This document shows positions 1 through 5,592 of a stretch of 8,277 nt of DNA, one piece after another. The stretch is taken from the NCBI GenBank assembly GCA_910587495.1, contig CAJUMT010000156.1, positions 1 to 8,277 of the forward strand, written 5' to 3'. This DNA is from an uncultured Lachnospiraceae bacterium. Its GTDB lineage: Bacteria > Bacillota_A > Clostridia > Lachnospirales > Lachnospiraceae. The notes under the pieces are model-generated. The model did no database searches. It had not been told where the DNA came from and was given only the letters and a program-made list of their open reading frames with translations. The first letter of the stretch is position 1; every line of letters starts with the position of its first letter. Made by a program: the position numbers and the translations under genes.

Positions 1-69
1 CATAACGAGCTTGACTCGAAATCAAGTTGTCGGGCAACCGGCACGTGGGTTCGAATCCCACCGTCTCCG
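1..69 (+). tRNA. tRNA-Ser (anticodon CGA), 3' part; 5' end lies outside the window
   Basis: The anticodon stem is CTTGA/TCAAG (10-14 and 22-26) around the loop CTCGAAA, giving anticodon CGA at 17-19, which reads UCG serine codons. A long variable arm follows (stem TGTCGG/CCGGCA, loop GCAA, 28-43), as expected for a class II tRNA. The T arm is GTGGG-TTCGAAT-CCCAC (45-61). The 3' acceptor strand is CGTCTCC (62-68) and the discriminator base is G69, typical of tRNA-Ser. CCA is not encoded. About 20 bases (5' acceptor strand and most of the D arm) are missing to the left. Confidence 0.96.
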
Positions 70-81
70 CTGGTTCTTTTA

Positions 82-129
82 AGCCCGGGAATCCCTGTTT
101 TTTGGCTCATTGCAGGGGATTTCCGGGCT
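82..129. terminator. Long imperfect inverted repeat between tRNA-Ser and the nuclease gene; possible terminator
   Basis: The arms AGCCCGGGAATCCCTG (82-97) and CAGGGGATTTCCGGGCT (113-129) pair over about 16 bp with one G-T pair and one bulged base, around a 15-base loop containing TTTTTT. It lies between the tRNA and the convergent nuclease gene, so it could end transcription from either side. Neither flank has a clean run of T (CCTTCCATTATT on the plus strand, TTAAAAGAACC on the minus strand). The terminator role is therefore inferred; a dispersed tRNA-adjacent repeat is an alternative. Confidence 0.45.
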
Positions 130-144
130 CCTTCCATTATTGCG

Positions 145-567
145 TTAGATATTTTCCTCCATAAACCCCGTCCCTTGTCTTAGCCTTCCCTTCCAACGTA
201 TCTGATATTTTCTATAAGCGGAAGATTGTATCTCCTGTGTCTTACATTTGTTGGCCACAATTCGGTATCGCAATTCATAATCTGACAATTCTTTTTGTAA
301 AGCTCTTTCAGTATTCTCTAACTGTTCAGCAGCTTTTACCAGATCCGATCCTTTTAATTCAATCAGATATGCAGTTCTCTTTTTCTCATTTATCAACAGA
401 TAATCGCACCTGCTCCCTGTCTTAAGTACCACGCCGTCGATTTTATAGTGTGTTACATATGCCTTGTCAATATTTATTCCTCTATGATATTGCGGATTTT
501 TCTTATCCCTGGACACAATCTGAGCGGCATTTTCGCTGCATAATGATTCAAAACCCCTTAAAGGCAT
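145..567 (-). CDS. Small PD-(D/E)XK-like nuclease, partner of the adjacent ATPase
   Basis: A 140-residue protein with a putative PD-(D/E)XK core: D55 in GSRCDYLLI, then a strand ending in the E-x-K motif at E70-L71-K72 (YLIELKGSD), then a helix carrying Q82. This D...ExK...Q order is typical of restriction-endonuclease-like folds, so DNA or RNA cleavage is the inferred activity. The C-terminal third is basic (KYQIRWKGRLR), which could contact nucleic acid. The start chosen is ATG at 567, whose A is also the last base of the ATPase stop (TAATG), implying translational coupling. An upstream in-frame GTG at 597 would add ten residues inside the ATPase gene but has no better ribosome site. I do not recognise a named family. 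The ExK motif could also come from a non-catalytic member of the fold. Confidence 0.7.
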   Translation of the reverse strand: MPLRGFESLCSENAAQIVSRDKKNPQYHRGINIDKAYVTHYKIDGVVLKTGSRCDYLLINEKKRTAYLIELKGSDLVKAAEQLENTERALQKELSDYELRYRIVANKCKTQEIQSSAYRKYQIRWKGRLRQGTGFMEENI

Positions 568-1904
568 TATAACACCACACTTTCTCCATCTGTACACTGC
601 AGTTCCAACAGTTCGTCAAAATCTTTGTTAATAACTTTGGATATTTCATCAATCCTCTCGTTTTGTATCATATGGATATCCTGATCCATACAATTTTCAA
701 CCGTCCCGTTTTTCAAAAACCACGAATCAAACTGACCATAATCCAGCCATAATGTGTCTGGAATAATTCCGCTTACCTGTTTTGCGTATTCAGGCCGGAC
801 TGTAAAAGCGTACAATAAATTATTCAATGTTCCCAATACATACGGGCTATGTGTCGTCAACACGACTGAATGTCCACAGTTATTTACAAGTGCGATCAGT
901 TCCGTAATATATTTCTGCGATTCAGGAAATAAATGTGACTCTGGCTCCTCTATGATAAATAATATCCGTTTTTGCTGTAATAAATAATAAAACAGCAAAT
1001 TCAAGATCCACACGCTTTCCTGCTGCCCTGATGAGGAAAAATTTATTTTTACATACTTTTCGTCCTCAAAAATAATCTGTTCTTCTCCATTTCTGTAACG
1101 ATATGTCCCTCGTAGTATTTTTTTGATCAGACCTTGTGCCTGGTTTATCAATTTTTGCGGCAGCTTCCCTCTTCCTGCCGGATACATTGTTAATCCCGAA
1201 AGTCCTTCCGAAAACTCTGGCTTCAAACGCAATATTCTCTCAAGATAATCCCTTGTACAGCTATCCAAAGAGCGCTTCTGCATATCATCCATAGTCGCGT
1301 AAATGTAGCTGAATTGCTGTGATAACAATGTGATCATACTGCGCCCTGCCGGGATATACACGACGGAATAAGGATCGTCAAAAATCTTATACAATTCTGA
1401 CATAAACTCTTTTAACTTATTTTCAGCTATCCCTAGCGGTCTTACAGTAAGGCAATGATTTTTTTCTTTTAAAAAACGCTTCAACTCCGGCGAAAGTGTT
1501 ATCCATATATAATTAGGCGCCGTATATTTCGTATCTTTTTTTAATGAAACTTTTACAAAACAAGTCTTTGTAAAATGGTATTCCATGCGCATATCATCAG
1601 CCATGCCCCAGGATAAACCAAATGTCCGCAGAAATTTTTCCCGCAGATAATCTTCCAATGCTTTTTTTAAATCCTTCCCATACGCAACGGCAGATTCCGT
1701 TTCCAATCCGTCTACCGGACAAGCATTCCAGGCCTGCGTTTTTGCCAGCTCTACGATATCTTCTTTTATAGTCCTGAAATAATAAAGCGCTTTTGCAACC
1801 GTACTTTTTCCAGACGCCTGAAATCCTGTAAATGTCATAAACTGCGTACATTCCAGCTCGCATCTGTCAATGGGGCCAAGTTTATGGACGATCAGCTTCT
1901 GCAT
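567..1904 (-). CDS. OLD/PtuA-like ABC-type AAA ATPase, candidate defence protein
   Basis: A 445-residue soluble P-loop ATPase of the AAA_15/AAA_21 group. Visible motifs are Walker A GFQASGKST (27-35), a YIPAGRS segment (183-189), an ABC-type signature SSGQQE (291-296), Walker B with catalytic acidic pair FIIEEPESHLFP (316-327), and a switch histidine in TTHSPYVL (350-357). The roughly 250-residue insert between Walker A and the signature replaces the coiled coil of SMC/RecN proteins, as in OLD, Septu PtuA and AriA-type ATPases. No TOPRIM domain is visible, so nuclease activity would come from the coupled downstream gene. By analogy, it probably senses an invader and controls that nuclease. 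The frame stays open to a TTG at 2021, but a GAGGTGAA site just before ATG 1904 and a promoter inside the extension settle the start. The ATPase assignment is firm; the defence role is inferred. Confidence 0.88.
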   Translation of the reverse strand: MQKLIVHKLGPIDRCELECTQFMTFTGFQASGKSTVAKALYYFRTIKEDIVELAKTQAWNACPVDGLETESAVAYGKDLKKALEDYLREKFLRTFGLSWGMADDMRMEYHFTKTCFVKVSLKKDTKYTAPNYIWITLSPELKRFLKEKNHCLTVRPLGIAENKLKEFMSELYKIFDDPYSVVYIPAGRSMITLLSQQFSYIYATMDDMQKRSLDSCTRDYLERILRLKPEFSEGLSGLTMYPAGRGKLPQKLINQAQGLIKKILRGTYRYRNGEEQIIFEDEKYVKINFSSSGQQESVWILNLLFYYLLQQKRILFIIEEPESHLFPESQKYITELIALVNNCGHSVVLTTHSPYVLGTLNNLLYAFTVRPEYAKQVSGIIPDTLWLDYGQFDSWFLKNGTVENCMDQDIHMIQNERIDEISKVINKDFDELLELQCTDGESVVL

Positions 1905-1910
1905 TATACA

Positions 1911-1918
1911 TTCACCTC
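1911..1918 (-). promoter_or_regulatory. Ribosome binding site that fixes the ATPase start
   Basis: The minus strand reads GAGGTGAA, then six bases, then the ATG at 1904. This is the only strong site in the open frame and argues against the 39-residue extension to the TTG at 2021. Confidence 0.8.
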
Positions 1919-1952
1919 GCTTTTTATATGCCCATCCACTAATTCCGCTTTC

Positions 1953-1981
1953 ATTATATATAGTTCTGCCGGAAACGGCAA
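1953..1981 (-). promoter_or_regulatory. Sigma-A-type promoter of the ATPase-nuclease pair
   Basis: On the minus strand, a perfect -10 TATAAT (1958-1953) lies 17 bases from a -35 TTGCCG (1981-1976, four of six consensus bases). The predicted transcript starts near 1946 and leaves a leader of about 40 bases before the ATPase ATG. This gives the two-gene unit a promoter of its own. Confidence 0.7.
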
Positions 1982-2290
1982 CCTTTGTTTTTTCATCCAG
2001 TTCCTGCTGACATTTCTTCAACTCTTTCTGTTGAAAATCATTGACAAAAATCCTGCCTTTCTTGTACTTTACTCATTCTCATGCATATACTTTTTCATGC
2101 AATACATGTTTAATTGATTAATTAAAATTTTGGAACATTATTCTTTCCTTTGCCATTAGAGCAATATGCGACTTTGTTCCATATCTTATACTTCTTACTT
2201 TTTTCTGCCTACAAATATAATTGCATAGACAATTCCTGATTTTTATTTATGCCAATCACAGGACTGCAGGATATCATAACAAACGAAGAT
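1982..2290. other. A+T-rich spacer without a recognisable gene
   Basis: About 300 bases separate the ATPase promoter from the terminator of the next operon. Both strands are rich in stops. The minus-strand frame that continues upstream from the ATPase stays open to about 2090 and encodes a Gln/Lys/Glu-rich stretch, but it has no convincing start and contains the promoter. An A+T palindrome-like stretch (TTAATTGATTAATTAA, 2110-2125) and two CATGCA-containing repeats (2090-2106) are present. I see no RNA gene or insertion sequence. Confidence 0.5.
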
Positions 2291-2337
2291 AAAACAAAAC
2301 AGAACCGCCTCACTCAGCAACAGTGAAACAGCTCTGT
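2291..2337 (-). terminator. Rho-independent terminator downstream of the 65-residue gene
   Basis: On the minus strand, ACAGAGCTGTTTCAC (2337-2323) pairs with GTGAGGCGGTTCTGT (2313-2299), giving a 15-bp stem with four G-U pairs and a 9-base loop. It is followed by the T-rich tail TTTGTTTT. It lies about 30 bases past the stop of the small minus-strand gene and probably ends the transcript that includes it. The plus-strand exit is also fairly T-rich, so some bidirectional activity is possible. Confidence 0.75.
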
Positions 2338-2367
2338 CTTTATTTTATCATCTTTTGTATTGTACTT

Positions 2368-2565
2368 TTATTTCTTTTCTTCCCGCTCCATGCGGAGTTC
2401 TCCTTCTTTTATTTTTCCGATAATCTTCTCCAGCTGGCTTTCAATCACGCACAGGCAGCCGACGCCGTGGGCGCTGTTCAGGTTATCGAAGCCAAGCATC
2501 ATCATATGTACCGCTTCCGCAAGATCATGCAGGTCGTATTGCAGTTGCTCCAGAATCAAATCCAT
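2368..2565 (-). CDS. Small 65-residue acidic protein of unknown function
   Basis: This short gene begins at ATG 2565 behind a near-perfect ribosome site, GGGAGGTGA, five bases before the start, and is followed by a strong hairpin terminator. It is therefore very likely translated. The product has two helical, amphipathic-looking segments (about residues 3-25 and 38-63) joined by a short Gly/Cys stretch (HGVGCLCVIE), and ends in a charged tail (MEREEKK). There is no signal peptide or membrane segment. Such a helical hairpin would fit a small protein-binding or regulatory factor, but I do not recognise the family and assign no function. It lies 96 bases downstream of the metallohydrolase gene and may be co-transcribed with it or use the weak promoter at 2605-2633. 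Confidence 0.75.
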   Translation of the reverse strand: MDLILEQLQYDLHDLAEAVHMMMLGFDNLNSAHGVGCLCVIESQLEKIIGKIKEGELRMEREEKK

Positions 2566-2604
2566 ATTGTCACCTCCCGTTTACCGTAGCTATTCTTTTT
2601 CTAC

Positions 2605-2633
2605 AGAGTAACATATGGTAGATGTTTCCGCAA
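2605..2633 (-). promoter_or_regulatory. Possible promoter of the 65-residue gene
   Basis: The minus strand has -35-like TTGCGG (2633-2628), a 17-base spacer and an extended -10 TGTTACTCT whose hexamer lies at 2610-2605. The hexamer matches the consensus poorly, so this rests mainly on the TG extension, the spacing and the position about 40 bases before the gene. Confidence 0.3.
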
Positions 2634-2661
2634 CTGTTTATTAGAAATTTTTATTCTATTC

Positions 2662-3516
2662 CTATTCTGTAGTAACTGTGATCTGCTTTCCGTCTGAACG
2701 GGTCACTACCGCCCGGCGGGAAGTATCCCATACTTCTACCTGTTTTTCTTCCAGGAGCTTTAAAGTCTTTTTTTCCGCAGGATTTTTTTCAGAGCAGCAG
2801 ATCACCACCGTATCCGGGTCTACCGCGTCCAGAAGATCTATAAGGGCATCTTCATATCTTCCATGGTGGGGCAGCTTCAGCCAGTCGTGCCTCCAGTCTA
2901 TTCCCGTGGACAGCATCTTTTGGATTCTTGTCCCTTCAATGTCTCCTGCGAATAAAAATTTCCCGGAACCAAACGTAAGGCTTGCCACCAGAGACATGTC
3001 ATTATCATATTCATCCTCTGTATCCATGATTTCATCCGGATCTTCTGCAGGATATATGGAAAACTGCATATCCCCCACCGCAAGCTGCTCCGGCGTTGCC
3101 ACACGTCTGACGCCTGCATGGCCTTGCAGGCTCTCTAAAAACGCCCTGTATTCCGGCCTGCCGCCTTCATAATCCGGCATCATAACCGAAGAAATTTCCA
3201 TATGATCCGCAAGGTAAGCGGCTCCTCCCACATGGTCTTTATCAAAATGAGTCACAAGCAGCAGATCCATTTTCGTAACGCCGCGGCTTTTCAATTCTTT
3301 TAAAAGATCCGCCCCGTCGTCTTCCTCTCCTGTATCAATCACCACTGTATGCCTACCCTGCTGCACGATCAACGCATCCGCTTTCCCTATTGACAACGCC
3401 GTGATTGTTAATTGTCCGTTTTCCTGCACCCGCCATACGCCTCGCGCCATCCCCCAGAAAACAAGCAGCGCCAGGACCAGGGCAAGACATGACAGCACTC
3501 TCTTTTTATTATCCAT
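2662..3516 (-). CDS. Membrane-anchored ComEC/Rec2-like MBL-fold metallohydrolase
   Basis: A 284-residue protein with a basic N-terminus and one hydrophobic segment (about residues 6-24) without a lipobox, so probably a signal anchor or signal peptide that places the enzyme outside the membrane. The rest is a metallo-beta-lactamase fold: DTG at 61-63, the metal motif THFDKDHVGG (H90, D92, D94, H95), DNDMS at 171-175, FAGD with metal ligand D192, and HHG at 217-219. This matches the C-terminal hydrolase domain of ComEC, here stand-alone and without the competence channel. Relatives are predicted phosphodiesterases or nucleases; the substrate is unknown. The ATG follows AAGGGG by 8 bases and lies 17 bases after the stop of the cation transporter gene, so the two form an operon. 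The fold is sure, the role is not. Confidence 0.9.
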   Translation of the reverse strand: MDNKKRVLSCLALVLALLVFWGMARGVWRVQENGQLTITALSIGKADALIVQQGRHTVVIDTGEEDDGADLLKELKSRGVTKMDLLLVTHFDKDHVGGAAYLADHMEISSVMMPDYEGGRPEYRAFLESLQGHAGVRRVATPEQLAVGDMQFSIYPAEDPDEIMDTEDEYDNDMSLVASLTFGSGKFLFAGDIEGTRIQKMLSTGIDWRHDWLKLPHHGRYEDALIDLLDAVDPDTVVICCSEKNPAEKKTLKLLEEKQVEVWDTSRRAVVTRSDGKQITVTTE

Positions 3517-3533
3517 ACTATGTGCCCCTTACA

Positions 3534-4439
3534 TTAATCCCGCTGTATATCCGCCGGATTCACATGCACCATGCAATGCTTTACATCCGGGAAATGCGCT
3601 TCAATCGCATTGTGTACCTGCTCCGCAATCTCATGAGTTTCATATAGAGTTTTATTGCCGTCCGCGGCAATCTCCATATCCACATACATCTTCGCCCCAA
3701 ACTGGCGGGTCATAAGCCGGTCGATCCCCAGCACGCCTTTCTGAGACAGGGCGATCTTGCGCAGCGTTTCTTCCGTCTCCTTATCGCAGGCTTTGTCAAC
3801 CATCTTGTCAACGGCGTCCATGAAAATATCATACGCCGCTTTTCCTATAAAAATACTGATCACCACACTGGCTGCACTGTCCAGGATCGGGAAGCCCATT
3901 CGTGAACCCGCGATGCCAACAAAAGCGCCAACGGAAGACAAGGAATCCGACCGGTGATGCCAGGCGTCCGCCATCAGAGCGCCGGAACGAATGCGCTTTG
4001 CCGCCGCCCGGGTATACCAGTACATCCACTCTTTGGCCGCGATAGAAATGACTGCCGCCGCCAGCGCCATTATGCCAGGAATGGGCAGTTCCTCATAATT
4101 ACCCTGCAGAACTGTTTTGAGTCCGTTTACACCAATACCCACGCCTGTGGCAAAAAGGATGGTCGCCAATATAATAGAAGCGACGCACTCCAGCCGTTCA
4201 TGCCCGTAAGGATGATTCCGATCCGATGCTTTTCCTGAAATCCGCACACCGACAATTACAATGATCGTACTAAACACGTCCGAAGCCGAATGAACCGCGT
4301 CCGAAACCATAGCGCCGGAATGTCCCAGTATTCCCGTCAGCAGTTTTCCGACGGACAAAAGGATATTCACCCCAATGCTGACCGCCGACACGCGCATGGC
4401 AGTTTTCTGATTTTCCATGTCCATATTTGTTCTTTCCAT
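3534..4439 (-). CDS. Cation diffusion facilitator family transporter (probably Zn2+ efflux)
   Basis: A 301-residue inner-membrane antiporter of the CDF family. Six membrane segments are visible (about residues 19-39, 42-66, 83-107, 121-143, 166-183, 185-206), followed by a cytoplasmic domain to the C-terminus. The transport site is H50-S-A-S-D54 in segment 2 (SDAVHSASDV) and H161-x3-D165 at the start of segment 5 (ADAWHHRSDSL). A HxxxD/HxxxD arrangement is usually linked to zinc, while manganese exporters of this family tend to have DxxxD. The loop HPYGHERLE (76-84) is also a family hallmark. The start is ATG 4439, placed behind AGGAGA; an upstream TTG at 4472 would add 11 residues without a ribosome site. 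It is the first gene of a minus-strand operon with the metallohydrolase. Metal specificity is inferred. Confidence 0.93.
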   Translation of the reverse strand: MERTNMDMENQKTAMRVSAVSIGVNILLSVGKLLTGILGHSGAMVSDAVHSASDVFSTIIVIVGVRISGKASDRNHPYGHERLECVASIILATILFATGVGIGVNGLKTVLQGNYEELPIPGIMALAAAVISIAAKEWMYWYTRAAAKRIRSGALMADAWHHRSDSLSSVGAFVGIAGSRMGFPILDSAASVVISIFIGKAAYDIFMDAVDKMVDKACDKETEETLRKIALSQKGVLGIDRLMTRQFGAKMYVDMEIAADGNKTLYETHEIAEQVHNAIEAHFPDVKHCMVHVNPADIQRD

Positions 4440-4447
4440 AATGTCTG

Positions 4448-4453
4448 TCTCCT
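4448..4453 (-). promoter_or_regulatory. Ribosome binding site that fixes the cation transporter start
   Basis: AGGAGA lies 8 bases before ATG 4439 on the minus strand. This supports the shorter 301-residue product over the reading from TTG 4472. Confidence 0.75.
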
Positions 4454-4492
4454 GATTATAGTTCCGTTTCAACGTCTTTTTCGTTTCTCGTT

Positions 4493-4501
4493 AGTATAGC
4501 A
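4493..4501 (-). promoter_or_regulatory. Extended -10 promoter for the cation transporter operon
   Basis: The minus strand reads TGCTATACT, an extended -10 with hexamer TATACT (4498-4493). No convincing -35 is seen, as is common for TGn promoters. The leader would be about 45 bases. Confidence 0.45.
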
Positions 4502-4573
4502 CAGCTTTCTGGTTTGTGTTATTTAATCTTTTTTGAAGAATTGCATATTCCTCTGGTATTTATATGCAAAATC

Positions 4574-4582
4574 TGTTAGAAT
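4574..4582 (+). promoter_or_regulatory. Extended -10 promoter for the sortase gene
   Basis: TGTTAGAAT is an extended -10 (TGn plus TAGAAT at 4577-4582) without a clear -35. Transcription would start near 4589, about ten bases before the ATG. It is divergent from the transporter promoter about 80 bases away. Confidence 0.45.
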
Positions 4583-4598
4583 AAGACTCGGTGATAAA

Positions 4599-5456
4599 AT
4601 GAGTACAAAAAAACAAACAACACAAAGGAAAAAAACACAAACTTCCAACCGTCCCGGCTCTGCCCCCAGGCGCAGGCAGAGCAAAAAAGCCCGCAAAAAA
4701 CAGCAGCAGCTCTATCTGCTCTTAGGGCTTGGCATCGGACTGTGTGCCTGTCTCCTGATTTTCAGCATTTACAAGCTTAGCTCCATCTTTCTCGGATATC
4801 AGTCCGGTAGCAAAGAATATACGGAGTTACAGCAGTATGTGACTGCGGAAGCCCCCCTGCCTGATGAAACGCCGGCAGATGGGGAAGATTCTGAAGCACG
4901 CACTTCCAGAATCGACCTGGCTTCTTTAAAAGAGGTCAACTCCGAAGCAGTCGGCTGGGTCGAGATACCGGATACCGAGATCAGTTATCCGATGGCTCAC
5001 ACCTCAGATAATTCCTATTATCTGACCCACACGTTCAGCAATGAAAAGAACAAAGCCGGAAGTATCTTCATCGAAACGGCCAACAAGTCTGATTTCAGTG
5101 ATCTTCACACAATCATCTACGGCCATAACATGAAGAACGGCTCCATGTTCGCAGGACTTAAGAATTTCAGCAAAAAAGACTACTGGGAATCTCACCCTTA
5201 TGTCTATATCGACTTAGAGGACGGCTCCCACTGCTATGAGATCTTTTCCTGTCATGTAGCTCCCGTGACCGATATCACATATACGATCGGTTTTGCGCCT
5301 GACGATACTTACGCTTCCTTCCTGGAAGAAATCACAGCGTCTTCCGAGTATGACACAGGCGTGGAGGTAGGCACGGATGATTATGTTGTCTCCCTTTCCA
5401 CCTGCACCAACGGCGGTAAAGACCGCTTCGTCGTACACGCAAAGAAGCTGTATTGA
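4599..5456 (+). CDS. srtB: Class B sortase
   Basis: A 285-residue membrane-anchored transpeptidase that attaches sorted surface proteins to the cell wall. It has a strongly basic N-terminus (about residues 4-36), one membrane segment (about 38-60), a linker rich in acidic residues (about 82-102), and the sortase barrel. Catalytic residues visible are H176 in IYGHNM, C269 in SLSTCT and R276 in DRFVVHAK. The TLSTC/RFVVHA spacing and the long insert before the Cys fit class B. The ATG at 4599 follows GGTGA closely; the frame is open back to a TTG at 4533, but that would add 22 residues and lie upstream of the promoter. No substrate with a sorting signal is in the window, so its partner is unknown. 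A terminator follows, so it is probably a single-gene transcript. Confidence 0.92.
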   Translation: MSTKKQTTQRKKTQTSNRPGSAPRRRQSKKARKKQQQLYLLLGLGIGLCACLLIFSIYKLSSIFLGYQSGSKEYTELQQYVTAEAPLPDETPADGEDSEARTSRIDLASLKEVNSEAVGWVEIPDTEISYPMAHTSDNSYYLTHTFSNEKNKAGSIFIETANKSDFSDLHTIIYGHNMKNGSMFAGLKNFSKKDYWESHPYVYIDLEDGSHCYEIFSCHVAPVTDITYTIGFAPDDTYASFLEEITASSEYDTGVEVGTDDYVVSLSTCTNGGKDRFVVHAKKLY

Positions 5457-5478
5457 CAAAAATCCTCCGGATTTTGCA

Positions 5479-5514
5479 AAGGCTGCCGTATTTTGCGGCA
5501 GCCTTCTTGTTTTT
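5479..5514 (+). terminator. Rho-independent terminator of the sortase gene
   Basis: A perfect 10-bp stem AAGGCTGCCG/CGGCAGCCTT (5479-5488 and 5496-5505) with a 7-base loop is followed by CTTGTTTTT. It starts 22 bases after the sortase stop. A smaller hairpin, AAAATCC/GGATTTT (5459-5475), lies just upstream of it. Confidence 0.9.
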
Positions 5515-5551
5515 CCCCACAAACAGCCTTTCTTTTTAGATTTTCCTGTGG

Positions 5552-5557
5552 TAAAAT
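5552..5557 (+). promoter_or_regulatory. Likely -10 element of the murL-murD2 operon
   Basis: TAAAAT at 5552-5557 matches the -10 consensus in five of six bases and lies about 35 bases before the murL start and 40 bases after the preceding terminator. The -35 region (TTTCTT, 17 bases upstream) is poor, so the promoter call rests on position and the -10. Confidence 0.4.
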
Positions 5558-5592
5558 AGTGCAGATAAATACTCTTCCAAAGGGGGTTAACT

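Noticed and set aside
568..597. Ten-residue extension of the nuclease from a GTG at 597
   Set aside because: ATG 567 overlaps the ATPase stop as TAATG, the usual coupled arrangement; the GTG has no better ribosome site.
1905..2021. 39-residue N-terminal extension of the ATPase from a TTG at 2021
   Set aside because: The region contains a -10/-35 promoter at 1953-1981, and the strong ribosome site GAGGTGAA lies directly before ATG 1904. The shorter form starts naturally a short way before the Walker A strand.
2323..2611. Plus-strand frames of 83 to 88 codons opposite the 65-residue gene
   Set aside because: They run through the terminator hairpin or antisense to a gene with a strong ribosome site, and their composition (Phe- or Ser-rich) looks like shadow frames.
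2678..3172. 164-codon plus-strand frame opposite the metallohydrolase
   Set aside because: Antisense to a gene with all family motifs; its Ser-rich translation has no recognisable domain and is a complement artefact.
4440..4472. Cation transporter start at TTG 4472
   Set aside because: AGGAGA before ATG 4439 lies inside that extension and fits a start at 4439.
4533..5456. Lipoprotein or cargo surface protein instead of a sortase
   Set aside because: His-Cys-Arg sortase residues are all present in the right order, and there is no C-terminal sorting signal or lipobox.
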